Assembly: GCF_958298935.1 (NCBI RefSeq)
Contig: NC_084932.1
Coordinates: forward strand, 20,811,501-20,875,500
Length of the DNA: 64,000 nucleotides
Direction: 5' to 3'
From: Phragmites australis
Lineage: Eukaryota > Streptophyta > Magnoliopsida > Poales > Poaceae
A program made the translations under genes and the position numbers. This document shows positions 1-10,390 of the stretch, in pieces. Numbering within the stretch: position 1 is the stretch's first letter; each line of letters begins with the position of its first letter. The notes beneath the pieces were generated by a model that saw only the letters and a program-made list of their open reading frames with translations, was not told the DNA's origin and made no database searches.

Positions 1-390
1 ACGTGCTCCTCCTCGAGGGTCATCATTTATAAAAAGCGCTCTCAAAGCTATTTTCAATGTGTGCACTCATAATGCTACACAGATCAAGGAGCAGAGTGTT
101 CGTCTGAAGAAAATGGAGAAACATCATAAAGCTATGTATGCCTCCATGAACCTTCAGCCACCTGCTCACCTATCGCTTCGGATGAAGCGGAAAGTGCACC
201 CGTTGAATTTGAAAATCCATGAGCGTGGTATGATGAAGCCCAATCAGTTGCCGAGAGCTCTCAAGCTCAACCTCATGATGACTCCTTCGACGCCGTTCCT
301 GCAGCGAGCTCATCTCATGGCGACAACAATGATGGAAGTGATGATGATGATGATGACGCCAACGACGATGAAGAAGCCAGCAGCAAATAG
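1..390 (+). pseudogene. C-terminal fragment of the SIRE-type 3' (envelope-like) ORF
   Basis: A reading frame is open from the window edge and holds a basic, probably helical stretch (residues such as IKEQSVRLKKMEKHHKAMY). From about 200 the better frame is a different one, giving a strongly acidic tail of Asp and Asn that ends at TAG 388-390. The two parts are in different frames, so a frameshift lies around 180-230, and the acidic frame also carries a TGA near 230. SIRE-type Copia elements often carry an extra ORF after pol. I infer that identity from position and composition, not from a conserved domain. The protein is not functional as it stands. Confidence 0.45.
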
Positions 391-842
391 GTTCTCTCTC
401 TTTTTGGTGCTTGATGCCAAAGGGGGAGAGAGAGTTATCCGATTCTTAGTTTCCTTAGTTTCTTTCTTTTCTAGCTTTGGACTCTATTTAATCGCTGTTG
501 GACATTTGGACTCTATTGTGTATGTGATGAACTATGTGCTCTATTCAAATTTGTAACTCTTCATGTTAGTGTGATGCTTGTCGTATTTCTTAAATTAAGT
601 GTGATTCATATCTTGTCATATGCATCTAGTTTACTTAATATTGCATCCCATGGATCCTAGGATATAGGGGGGGCTCTTGCAAATTTTTCTCTTGAATATG
701 TGCATTTGAGTGTAACTCAACCTTAAATCAATGCACACATTTAGGGGGAGCTCACCATATCTTCTAGAATTCAAAATCCTGTTTCAAATATCTTTTTGTA
801 AGCTTTAATCGTGTTGTCATCAATCACCAAAAAGGGGGAGAT
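1..842 (+). mobile_element. SIRE-like Copia retrotransposon, 3' internal end
   Basis: This is the internal sequence just before the 3' LTR of an element that begins left of the window. It ends in a polypurine tract (829-842, A-rich then GGGGG) directly against the LTR start. G-rich stretches recur at 660-740, as is common in the 3' noncoding part of SIRE/Maximus Copia elements. The element has no 5' LTR here, so its TSD cannot be checked. The lineage call rests on the LTR termini and the layout. Confidence 0.75.
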
Positions 843-1139
843 TGAAAGTGCATCTAGGCCCCCTAAGTGGGTTTTGGCTTATTGATGACAAAACGATTAA
901 GGATCTAATATGTTTATCTAAGTCATGAACAAGTCTAAGTCTAAATTGAGAAGATATATGACGTTTGACGCCCTTCGAAAAGAAAGGAGAAGCAACTAGG
1001 AGTACTCAATAGGATTTAAATTCTTTTATTTTTGAAATTGAGTCTAGGATAGTCGCTCTATTAAGAGGGTTGCATTTGATTGCTTGATTAGTGTCTCAAT
1101 GCTCAAGATATCCTTTAGAACCAATAAGTTGAGAGACAC

Positions 1140-1760
1140 TCACCCACGGACACCGGGTTATTTTGCAAAGTTCACTGAGTCCGGAGTCTCCGGTGTTCAC
1201 CGAATACTCCGGTACTCAGTATTTAGTCCGGAGTCTCCGAGATAGACTCCGGCAGAGGGTGCTCAGTTTCGCGTTATTTTTGTTGAAAAAGACTAGAGTC
1301 TCCGGAGGATACTCTGGTAGTTGGTGAGTTTTAAGGCCGGAGTCTTCGAGGGAGACTCCGACAGAGGTTGATCGGTTAGGCATTTATTTTTATTGAAAAA
1401 TACCGGAGTCTTCGGTGTTCACCGGATACTCCAGTAGGAGAAAATGTTTTTACCGGAGTCTCCGAGGGAGACTCCGGCAGGGGTGTCTCGGTTAACATTT
1501 TTTTTTGATAAAAGGACCGGAGTCTCCGGTGTTTACCGGATACTCCGGTACCTGGAGAAGCCGGAGGGTCCGGCAAGTCTCCGGACTTAGTCTAATTGAT
1601 AGCCTGTCAGGACCGGAGACTCCGGTGTTCACCGGAGACTCCGGTAACTTAACAGAATTGTAACAGCTAGTTCTGATACGTTCTGTGACCGTTCTGACGC
1701 CGTTTTTGGATTTGAGACCGGATACTCTGGTGTTCACCGGATACTCCAGTTAGGTCTGAC
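1140..1760. repeat. Array of CCGGAG...CTCCGG near-palindromes inside the LTR
   Basis: Short inverted units built from ACCGGAGnCTCCGGT and its variants recur about every 30-90 bases. The clearest is a double palindrome at 1611-1648. Most units read as CCGGAGTCTCCGG or CCGGATACTCCGG joined by GTGTTCA. Related units reappear in the other SIRE-like LTR at 30640-31275. They lie upstream of the TATA box, so they may be U3 regulatory sites, but that is inference. Confidence 0.8.
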
Positions 1761-1792
1761 AGAACAGTAACAGCTAGTTTTTGAGAGAGGGC

Positions 1793-1800
1793 TATATATA
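1793..1800 (+). promoter_or_regulatory. Probable TATA box of the SIRE-like LTR
   Basis: TATATATA follows the palindrome array and precedes a pyrimidine-rich stretch, as expected at a U3/R boundary. Transcription would start about 30 bases downstream. No other evidence. Confidence 0.5.
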
Positions 1801-2536
1801 CTTCCACACCCCTTGGCATTAAATTCTTGCTGTTGCTGGTGAACTCTAGACTCCTTGAGCATTCTAAGAGCATTCAAAATCCCTCCAACCACCTCTAGTG
1901 CTAAGTTTTGCAAAAATTTAGTGAGTTTGGGTTTGGAGTGAGATTAAGCCACTTGAGCATTGAGTTCTTCCTCGAGCATTCGCTGTGATCTTTACTCTTG
2001 AAGCTTTGTGCTTCTAGACGGCAATGCGTCGCTCGTAGAGCACCCAATCTTTGTGGAGTGCCACGGGAAGTTTGTAATCGACTTCAAATTGAGTAAGAAA
2101 ATTCTAGCTTGATCTTGGTGGTCGCTAGAAGAGGATAGGGTTGGAAAAGACCCGGCTCTTTGTGAGCTCCTCAACGGAGACGTAGGCACTTCTTTGTGAG
2201 GTGGCCGAACTCCGGGATAATCTCTTGTGTTCTTATTTGTGCAATTTACTTAATCGTGTGCATTTGAGAATTTACATATAAGTTGCCTTAGTGATCATCT
2301 TGCTAGCATTAACTGTTGTTCTAGCTTTGTGATATCTAGTAGACATAGCTTCACCTTTAGATTCTAGCTGCTCGCTTTAATTCATAGTTGTTCTTGATTT
2401 TCTGTATAGACCGGAGACTCCGGACTAGACCGAATACTCCGGACCAGACCGGAGTATCCAACCTTCATCGGAGTATCCGGCAGTTTTAGTTTTAATTTTC
2501 ATAAAAGCCTATTCACCCCCCCTCTAGGCACTTTCA

Positions 2537-3224
2537 CCGTCGCCCACGCCGGTGCCGACACCGTCCCACGTTCCATGACCATGCCGACGTCCCGTGCCGC
2601 CCGCAATTGCGCCCTCCCACACCCACACACTCGCCGCTCGTGGCTCCCAGCTTTCCCGCTGTGTATGCCCACCATTCGCGGGCGAGGTCGAGGTGGTGCG
2701 ACCTCGGGAAGAAGCCGACGAGGGAGCCTGAGCATGCCACCTGCTAGGCAGCGAACGTGAAGGAGAGCACAATGGCGTCGAGGAGGACGTCATCGTCCGT
2801 GATGACGACGACAACGGCGCGGATGGAGGGGTCGGCGAGGAAACATGAGTTGAGGGACACGGAGATGGCGCGGCATAGCGTGACATGGGGCGAGAACCCT
2901 CCGCAGAGGAGGAGGCGGTCTGGGGGTGGAGGGGTTGCACCAGAGAACGACCACGGCGAGGACCAACGAGTGCGTGGTGTACATGCCCATGATGGTGCAA
3001 AGGATCGGAAGCCGACGCTTCGAGTACCTGCTCAGGAGCACCGTCAGGCGGTCCAGCCAGCGCCATGAGGGTGAGGACGAGATGAAGGCAGTGATGCAAG
3101 CGCTACAGCATGGATGGTGACGCGACGATGAGATCTGCTCGATGCTTTAACCAGACGAGTTGGGTGTGGAGAATAAGGCGCCGCATGAGTGGATAAGGCA
3201 GGAGGGCCAGGTGAGTGGATAGAC
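2537..3224. other. GC-rich intergenic stretch, no gene assigned
   Basis: GC-rich DNA with open frames on both strands, none matching a family I recognise. On the - strand the more protein-like pieces lie in different frames (about 2880-3040 and 2600-2880) with a stop at 2744-2746. A broken gene fragment is possible but cannot be named. Confidence 0.5.
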
Positions 3225-3364
3225 AGGCTAGAATCAGATCCAAAACCGGTTCGGGTCAGAGCCCCGACCCGACTGCCTTGTGGGGCCGTTTTTTCACTGA
3301 ATCTGGCCCCGGTGGGTCTGAAACCCGCGGGGATCCAACCTGACAGGACCAACTGTCATCCCTA
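3225..3364. mobile_element. Terminal fragment of a hAT-like nonautonomous element
   Basis: The stretch is rich in GGGTC/GACCC and CCCGCGGGG runs and ends in GTCATCCCTA. The reverse complement, TAGGGATGAC, is the usual look of a grass hAT-type end. I do not see the partner end or an 8-bp TSD, so this is probably truncated. Confidence 0.35.
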
Positions 3365-4816
3365 GTCACCAGCAGCATACATTGTTTTTTTTAAGATAAT
3401 GAAATAAAATATCTAAACCGTTAGTTATTACAGAGATTCAGCACTAAGGCTAGTAGCATCACACAACCGTAATGTATATAAGCAACGAATAAAATTGCAA
3501 CCATAAGTTTGGAATATCAGTAATTATTAGGCACAAATCCTATAACTAAATCTTCATTCATGTTGACGAAAATCTCCATCCGTGGAGTATCCGATCATGC
3601 GATGTGTCAGGTGGAGTATGCAGCTGCTGTAGCCTTCGTGATGTTTTGAATAAAAACTAGTTTTTTTTGGAGAAATTTCGGGTTTTTATGTGCTTCGTTT
3701 GTTTGGTGCTCGTGACATCTATTTTTCTGGTACTCTCAAGATAAACCAGCGGCAAAGGATGATAGCGGTTTTGATATGTCGGGCGTCCAACAATAGCTTC
3801 GGCGTTGGAGAGCCCGACAACAGCCCAGCACATGGGGCAAGAGGCCCATGTCGGCCCAACGCCTGGAAAGGTCACCCCATATTCGCGCTTTTTTTAATTT
3901 TCCTTTTTGTAACCTTTTTCTTCTAATCCTTGTGAATAATTCGTTGTATCTATGATTTTGTGTGTTCAACATTTTTAAAGACTAATTTGACATTTAAAAA
4001 CCCCGGTTCAATATTTTGGAAAAAATAGTTCAAAACTTTATGTTAAAAGGTCGAAATAGTGAATTCAAAATGTTGAAATAAAATAAAAAAATGAGAAAAG
4101 TATATTCACATTTGATGTCATTATGTTTAAGAGAAAAATACATTTGAAGTTTGAAATTTAAATTAAAATGCCACCAACCTCAACTAACCTGATGCTGAAA
4201 CATGTCCTCTCGAATCCGACCAACACCCCCATCTCAGCGGTCATTTAGCCTGTGCATGATTCTTCAACATCGCCCTACCTGTAAGCTCAAAACTAGATGG
4301 CCCTAATACCCATCTTCACCGTAGATTTATAGTTTATAGGTTAAAATAAGTTGTTGAGTGTAAAATCGAAACTAAATGACTCACATAAATATTATCAATA
4401 TACCTTAGCTTTATCGACACAAATTCTTAAGCTAGAGATACTTAGCTGCAATAATACTGGAGCTAGAACACTCCAAACAAAACCTATATATAAGAATCCG
4501 GGAGTACCACGGATCAAAGTTGGCTATACCACGAAATTTTCTTAAAAGTCCAATGCCTTTCTACCTTCCTAGGATGAATGCTTGAGCTCCTTGCTAATCT
4601 TTTCTTTTAAGAAAATAATTCAGACTTCTTCTTTATCAGCTGGGTGCAGCCAGATTCTGGTGATGAGCACGCTGTTTCTCGGAATTTGTTCGTGCCCGTC
4701 GTGACGTGGGCCTCGTCAGGACTCAGGATAGCCTGCGTCGCTAGAACCTTCCGTCCTTCGCGGCCCATCTCCCAGATTCGAGCCTCGGCCTCCATCTCAC
4801 CACCACAGGTCCACAG
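3365..4816. other. AT-rich intergenic DNA upstream of the zinc-finger gene
   Basis: Nothing codes convincingly here. Short open frames around 3660-3970 and 4351-4545 lack recognisable domains. The last 200 bases, becoming GC-rich from about 4640, probably include the promoter and 5' UTR of the zinc-finger gene. Confidence 0.6.
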
Positions 4817-4915
4817 CTCTCTCTCTCTCTCTCTCTCTCTCTCATCGCCGGCATCTGCTTGCGGCGTCGCGGAATTCGAATTCAAATTCGGATCCTCTCT
4901 CTCTCTCTCTCTCTC
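4817..4915 (+). repeat. Two (CT)n microsatellites in the 5' leader
   Basis: CT runs at 4817-4843 and 4895-4915 flank a short GAATTC-rich spacer, 50-145 bases before the chosen ATG. CT/GA tracts are common in grass 5' UTRs. Confidence 0.9.
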
Positions 4916-4961
4916 CGTCGCACGCGGCGAGCGGAGCCGACCGGCGGACCTGATCGACAGG

Positions 4962-7900
4962 ATGCTGCAGAAGCCGGAAGCCATTGAGGAGGAGGCCGAG
5001 GCGCCCAAGTTGGCGGTGGTGATAGGCCCCGAGCTAGGGTTCTGGGGGGCCGCGCGGCGGCGGCTGGCCCCCGACGACCCCTTCTTCGCCGCCGGGGACC
5101 TCGACCGCGAGCTCCTCGCCAAGCACGTACGTTAACCCCCCTTCCTTTCCCTTCCCCTCCCATCCTCTCTCCGCTTCGCTCCTGCGCCGATCTCTTCTGC
5201 AAACGCCTCGGCAGAGCGTGCGTGAGGAATTTCGTTTCGAGCAAACAGATTCTAGCGAAAATTAGCCGCGGCACTTGATTTTCCTGTATGAACCGGTTCC
5301 GTAGCGATGTTTCTTGGGCGCTGAATTTGCTCGAGAACTCGAGCTATCTTGATTACGGATTAGGGAGGGAAGGAGCTTGCTGCTATAAGTCCTTCCAAGC
5401 GTGTGTCACGATAAGAGTACCTTGGATTTCCCTGAAGTTAGAGACTTTTTCTCTCCGTTCTGTTCCTGCAAATGGCAGTGTTGCTATTCGGCTTGTTTGA
5501 CTCCATTCATTGTGCAAGGCTTGCACTGAATTTCTCTTTACTTGCTTGTTTGTTGTGCAGGTTGCCCTGGATCTCTCGGAAGATGACTGGAATCATCTTG
5601 AGAAGATGGACGTAGCCAGCACGTGGTAATAACTTATCTTTGGAAGTCATTTGATCCGTTGATCATATGCATTGCAAGAGCTCTAGTGGAAATTGGAAAA
5701 CAAAATAATCTAGTAGACCATCAAGCTGAAATATTGTCTCCAGTTTCCACTTTGGTGATAAAAGGTGACTAGAAATCACAGGATCAGGCTCCTGGTTCCT
5801 AATTCCGGAGATAGAGTTGCAAGATATGTTGCTATGTATTTGCATGAGATGCATTATTCAGTGGTCTGCAATCACGATACAATTTGGGAAATGACAGTTG
5901 GTCGTCCATGGGCTAAACTGAGGGTTTGTTATCTGGGCGTTATACGTTGAAATGATATGTTAGTGTTCCATTCTGATGCCTGCTGCCATACTGCATTTCT
6001 ATGTTTATTTAGAACAAGGGCAGGAGGTTTGCCTCATTTCTATGTGCATACTGTACTGATTGAAGAGGAGAGATAAAATATCAACCAAAATGGGAAAAAA
6101 TACTACTAAAACTCTGAATCAACAAACGTGACACAACCTGCAAGCACCACCCTAATGCAAACAATGAGTTGAACACTTCTTTCTTTTTAGCCAATTGCAA
6201 AGAAAACTCAAGAACTGAAAACATAGATCAACTTTCCAACTTGTCCAAGCCAAACATGGCTATGATTCTGCCAGTGAAGTTCCATGAGCACTTGCCCTTC
6301 AAGAACTCCTGGAATCCGTCTACAGCATCTTCATCCACTTCTTCATCTTATTGAAGTATGCCAGTTTCTTCATGAGCATATAATTTTCATTTTCCACAGT
6401 CTAGATTTGTTTGTCTTCGATTCTTTAAGCTACAATTTCGAGGTGTACTCTACTGGAATACTCTCATCGTTTTCTGTTTCTTTTTCGCAACGGGAGCTTC
6501 CAACCTTACCTTAGATATTTTGAAGTTGGTCACCATGAACTCCTTGAGGTCCTCTGTCACATAGGGTTTTCTTTCCAATAACAGCAAAGAATATGGGAGT
6601 GTCTTCTGTAGTTCTGTATAATAGAGCCGGACATGGCCTGCTCACCTTCAAGCAGGTTGCCTACTGCAACACTGAAGCTAACCCAAACCAAAGGGCCCTA
6701 GGTGAGAGTCGAGGAGGCATGTTCGTCTCCAGTCTCAAGGCGAATAGCCTTGCCTGGTACCTTGTGCCCTTGTGGTAACAGAAAGAATGAACACTCTCCT
6801 AAGATTAAGCACGTTCATTGTTTATCTACTGCACCGAATACTTTCCCCTTGTTCCTTTGTTCTATCAATTTTCTCATGTGTCTAAAACTCTTGCAGCACT
6901 GTGTTTTGCCCAATTGCTGGTTGTGGTTCACAGCTAGATTGCTTGGAGGACTTTGAGGACCACTATATCACTCGACATACTGCTTCATGCTCTGTATGTT
7001 CAAGAGTTTATCCAACTTCAAGGTTACTGAGCATTCATGTTTCTGAGGCGCACGACTCGTATTTCCAAGCAAAAGTTGCCCGTGGTTTTCCAATGGTATT
7101 AATCATCTGTCCATTTACCACTTACATAAATGGTTTATATTTTTACAGATTAGCCAATTTTACAGAAACTTTGGAATTAGGATTTCAAGTATCATCTCTT
7201 CTCAGAATTCAGATTGATCAGCTTAGAATTATCTCTAGTATCAAAAGCAGAATCAATTATCATAGTTTCCTAATCCCTCTTATTTAGCTTTTAATATATC
7301 ATTAGCATTTTACTTGTGTCAATTTTTCACAGAATAGTGCTTGTAGCCAATTTTACAGAAACTTTGGAATCAGGATTTCAAGTATAGTGTCTTTAAGAAT
7401 TTAGGCTGATCAGCTTAGAATTATCTCTAGGAAGCAGGATCAGTTACCATAGTTTTCTAATCCTGCTTATGTAGCTTTCCATGTAACATTAGCATTTTAC
7501 TTGTGGCAAATTTACAGAATAGTGCTTGTTAGTCCATAAATTTGGACAACCAATTGTGTGTTGATGTGTGCTTTATTTTTTTGTAACAGTATGAGTGTTT
7601 AGTGGAGCGTTGTGGGGTGAAGTTGAAAAGTTACAAAAGTCGGCAGCAGCACCTTGTTGATAAGCACCAGTTTCCCAAGTCATTTGAGTTTTTCAAAAAG
7701 CATCGGCCCTCCCAGCGGCAGCGGCAAAAGTCCCAGAGGAGGCAAACTGCTCGCAAGGGAGAAGAGACAAGGGATAATTTGATGGATGTCGATGGAAAAG
7801 GGCAAACGAATTGGAGATATCGACCGAAACAACATGATGACAAAGAGTCAAAAGAAAACGAACATCATCATAAGGAGGCCAAAGAAAATGAAATGGAGGT

Positions 7901-8063
7901 TGACAAGAAGATTGAAGAGCTCACTGACGCTGTGTCAAAGTTGAGCACAGCAGATTCCACACCTGCAACTGTGACCTTTGGCCACCATCGCTCTCGTGGT
8001 TTTACGTTTGTTCCAAGGTCAATCAGGCAGAACAAGCAGGCCTCCCAGCCTGAAGCAAAATGA
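4962..8063 (+). CDS. ZNF511-like three-finger C2H2 zinc-finger protein
   Basis: I join four coding exons: 4962-5126, 5561-5625, 6897-7095 and 7590-8063. All introns have GT-AG ends and keep frame, giving 300 aa. Finger 1 uses C81, C86, H99, H104; finger 2 C108, C111, H124, H129; finger 3 C146, C151, H164, H169. The C-X4-C spacing of fingers 1 and 3, the acidic start and the Lys/Arg-rich C-terminal half match the ZNF511 family, a conserved eukaryotic nuclear zinc-finger protein of poorly known role. The tail (about 175-300) is charged, with a short helical EEL-AVSKL stretch near 245 and a basic RGF-containing end. The start at 4962 was chosen because it follows the CT tracts and opens a typical acidic N-terminus. 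An in-frame ATG at 4644 would add 106 residues, including CT-encoded Ser-Leu repeats, and is less likely. Confidence 0.88.
5626..6896 (+). other. Intron 2 of the ZNF511-like gene, with an antisense coding-like relic
   Basis: The intron is 1271 bases with donor GTAATA and acceptor TTGCAG. Read on the - strand, 6230-6350 gives an open stretch beginning DEEVDEDAVDGF and ending in a stop, and 6510-6590 gives a run containing EDLKEFMVTNF. Other frames between them carry stops. They look like pieces of an inserted coding sequence that I cannot identify. Confidence 0.4.
7151..7529 (+). repeat. Tandem duplication of about 190 bp in intron 3
   Basis: Copy 1 is 7151-7343 and copy 2 is 7344-7529. Both begin TAGCCAATTTTACAGAAACT and end AGAATAGTGCTTG. 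They differ by scattered substitutions and small indels, so the duplication is not very recent. It lies wholly inside intron 3 (7096-7589). Confidence 0.85.
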
Positions 8064-8395
8064 CTAACACATCATTTGGTCTTTCGATGGTTGCTGAATC
8101 TGGCTATGTACGATTAATTTTGTATGGATGTTTGATCTTGAATGTTGTTCTGTACGTGGACGCTCAGGTTTCCAGTAATATTCTGGTATCCCAAGGAACG
8201 TTTTTCCTTGTCTGTAACGAAGTTTGCTATGACGATGTTACTAATACACGGAACAAATGTTGCACCTCACAATTTCAGTGCAGTGACCCGCAAAATCCCT
8301 ATAGCCTAGGCTTGAAAGTAGTTTCTAGTTTTTTGTTGGCCTGCAAGGAGACATGTTCACTATCTTGCATGGTTTTGTAGTGATATGTATTGCAA
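8064..8395 (+). other. Probable 3' UTR of the ZNF511-like gene
   Basis: The sequence runs from the stop codon to the start of the LINE remnant. A 106-aa open frame overlaps the stop codon here but has no recognisable domain and is treated as chance. No clear AATAAA occurs before the LINE; the first, at 8465-8470, already lies in LINE-derived sequence. Confidence 0.45.
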
Positions 8396-8564
8396 ATGAA
8401 GCTTGAAAAAACGCACAAAAGAACTGCATGTCATACCTTTGAAGGAGAAGAGGTCTAGCGAATGAATAAACACACCCACACCCGCGCACACACATGAAAA
8501 CACGCTTAATACAACCGCGCCACAAACAGGAAGGAGCGACCTACACGGGGGCTTGGAGAGGGTC

Positions 8565-8790
8565 CGGACTAATCAGGGAGCAGGTTGCGGAGGTACAAGG
8601 CTCCAGCAGCACACCCGTTTGCCATAGACCGAAGCACCAAAATAACACAAGGACTGGCGGCCTGGAAGACACACTCATTCTGGTGCTTCCAGATCTTCCA
8701 AAAATTAATTGAGACCTTTCCTGAGGAGTTCGTTGACTCCTTTGATCACCCGACACCACCAGCTAGAGAAGGCTTTTGTGCATAGTTGTG
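8565..8790 (-). pseudogene. LINE ORF2 C-terminal fragment (after the RT zinc-binding region)
   Basis: The - strand reads WWCRVIKGVNELLRKGLN, then, after a frame change, FWKIWKHQNECVFQAASP. The pattern of a basic helix followed by W-x-I-W-K-x-R/Q-N-x-x-V-F is the usual C-terminal end of plant L1-type reverse-transcriptase ORFs. A stop follows the LYLRNLL stretch. No catalytic RT residue remains. Confidence 0.6.
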
Positions 8791-8869
8791 GTGCCACATT
8801 CTGCAGGCCAGGCTTCTGAAGGATGGAGAACCACACTTGCCCTGAGAAAACACAGGCGCTAGAGGAGGA

Positions 8870-9130
8870 GGATGAACACGATGGTGCTCTGTGTCCTAAA
8901 CCTCTGCACTTCCAACACCTAGTAGGGTCTCTGCAGGCTGCAACTTGATGACCGACAACCAGACAATTGAAGCATCTTCCTACTGTACATCTTAAAAAGA
9001 GCTCCTTTGAAGCAGTGGATCTGCAGGGTTGGTGGCTATCAGCTGGCCTTCTTGGATGAATCCTGAATTTCCTCTACCAAAAACGCTTCCTAACTTGACA
9101 CCACCCTGCCTCCTCTGGGGAGTCCTGCGC
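8870..9130 (-). pseudogene. LINE ORF1 zinc-knuckle fragment
   Basis: The - strand reads two CCHC knuckles in tandem: CFNCLVVGHQVAAC followed by CWKCRGLGHRAPSC, each C-X2-C-X4-H-X4-C. A Ser run follows. Such paired knuckles occur in the ORF1 protein of grass L1-type LINEs, which binds element RNA. Upstream, at 9050-9130, an EEAGWCQV-like stretch resembles the region just before the knuckles in such proteins, but a stop interrupts it. There is no intact start or end. Confidence 0.6.
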
Positions 9131-9480
9131 CTCTAGAGCTCTGTAAACTGAGACAGCCAGCTGCCTAGAGCAGAGCAGCTTGGAGCTTGCATCACTGGGG
9201 AAGGTATTAAGGTAGGAACTTTCTTGGGTCTTGATGTCGTAGAGACGGAGCTCCAGCGGATCACTGGGAAGATGCAGAAGAGGCGGCGAGCTGCACCCAG
9301 ACTTTCCCGCGGAGGAGGCTCTCCATGGAACCCGAGTAGGAGCGCTGCAGGGGAGGTGAATGGTGCCATCAATCTCAGATTTGAGGCGCGTCGGATTGCC
9401 ACTGCCTTAGACTACAACTGCTCCTGGAATCGGATCCGGTCGCTGGATGGGGTGGGCTGCCGCTTTAGATGGCCACGAAG

Positions 9481-10214
9481 ACACTAGAGACGGGGAGTTT
9501 GGGGTGGGGATGAGGAGCTGCAGCGCTCCTGAGGTAGGATTTAGGGATTAAACTGTGGTTTAGTGGTGGATCTGGAGTGGAAATGTTGGGAGTGCGCGGG
9601 GAGCGCATCGTCGCCAAGAGAGTCGCGAGAGCCCTCCAAAGACTACCTCAACCATATTCCTTTCATTTCGTTTTCTTTCTGATTCTATTTCCTGTTTCCA
9701 TACCCTTTATTTTCTCTCATCTTCAACAGTTTTCCTTCGAAAGAAATCGCGAAGGGAAAGGAGAGAGAATCCCGTTATGAAAGGAATGATCTGAAAATCT
9801 CGTCGTGAAGGGAACCGTGAAAAAAAACCGTTGGAACGTTAAAGAGAACGGGAATCTTTTCACGACGGAAATCTCCTCCGCGAAAGAAAGCCGTTGGGTT
9901 CGCGGCTCCATGTCGCCTCTTCTATTTGTTTTTTAATTTTGTCCGGTAATTGCCTGATCCATGTCTAAATGAAGCTGTTGTGAAATGATGAGATTCTATT
10001 GTCCATTGCTTTGGTGCCATTCTGCCATGTTGTATGGATTTATGCTGGTGTAACCAATGATACGTTCCTGATGCTACAATAATTGGTATTCTTTGGTTAG
10101 GTGTATACTTGTCCACCAGCCGATGGATTTGAAAGCTACGGACATGGGTACTTGGTGGCGATGGTTCTGGAAGTTCATTTACGAAGGAGGTGGGCACCCT
10201 GTTTTAAGTCCGGA
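9481..10214. other. Unassigned stretch between the LINE and the Ale-like Copia
   Basis: It holds a TC-rich patch (9650-9730) and a purine-rich patch (9735-9900) but no recognisable gene. The last bases (10215-10219) are the target-site copy of the neighbouring Copia. Confidence 0.5.
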
Positions 10215-10219
10215 TCAAC

Positions 10220-10365
10220 TGAAAGCGAGATTATTCACGCAATAATGATTGATTTAACAGAAGGTTACATAAATAGGCTAAACCCTTCCATATCTTAACA
10301 ACCGGCTTATAGAAACAACAACCGGGAAGATTAGGAGGGTGATCACGTCTAAATATAGTCTAACA
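10220..10365 (-). repeat. 3' LTR of the Ale-like Copia
   Basis: 146 bp; on the + strand it begins TGAAAGCGAG and ends AGTCTAACA. It differs from the other LTR at two sites (A for C in TTTAACAG, A for G in CTTATAGAA). Confidence 0.95.
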
Positions 10366-10380
10366 CCCCCCCGTGGTCTG
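10366..10380 (-). other. Polypurine tract of the Ale-like Copia
   Basis: On the - strand, ACCACGGGGGGG abuts the 3' LTR, the expected plus-strand primer position. Confidence 0.7.
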
Positions 10381-10390
10381 AGCGTCGTAA

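Larger units (their letters stand above)
843..2536 (+). repeat. SIRE-like Copia 3' LTR
   Basis: This 1694-bp LTR begins TGAAAGTGC and ends GCACTTTCA, giving a 9-bp terminal inverted repeat with TG/CA ends, and is preceded by a polypurine tract. It contains a TATA box near 1793 and a long array of CCGGAG palindromes (1140-1760, and a second patch at 2405-2485). Sequence after 2536 is unrelated GC-rich DNA. No partner LTR lies in the window, so age cannot be estimated. Confidence 0.85.
8396..9480 (-). mobile_element. Internally deleted LINE (L1-type) retrotransposon
   Basis: Read on the - strand, a gag-like zinc-knuckle region (about 8870-9130) is followed almost at once by the last part of a reverse-transcriptase ORF (about 8565-8790), then a 3' UTR to near 8400. 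The whole RT and endonuclease region that should lie between is missing. Both ends are approximate because no TSD or clean poly(A) tail was found. The 5' part (9130-9480) is coding-like in places but not recognised. Confidence 0.6.

Noticed and set aside
2524..3099. 191-aa - strand frame in GC-rich DNA
   Set aside because: Composition is Ser/Pro/His-rich as expected from GC-rich noncoding DNA, several frames are open at once, and no domain is visible.
4607..5274. - strand frames opposite exon 1 of the zinc-finger gene
   Set aside because: They are Arg/Ser-rich products of CT repeats and GC-rich exon sequence read backwards.
8060..8380. 106-aa Cys-containing frame overlapping the zinc-finger stop codon, resembling a small secreted peptide
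   Set aside because: It starts inside the stop codon of the zinc-finger gene, lies in its 3' UTR and shows no ordered Cys pattern or family match I recognise.
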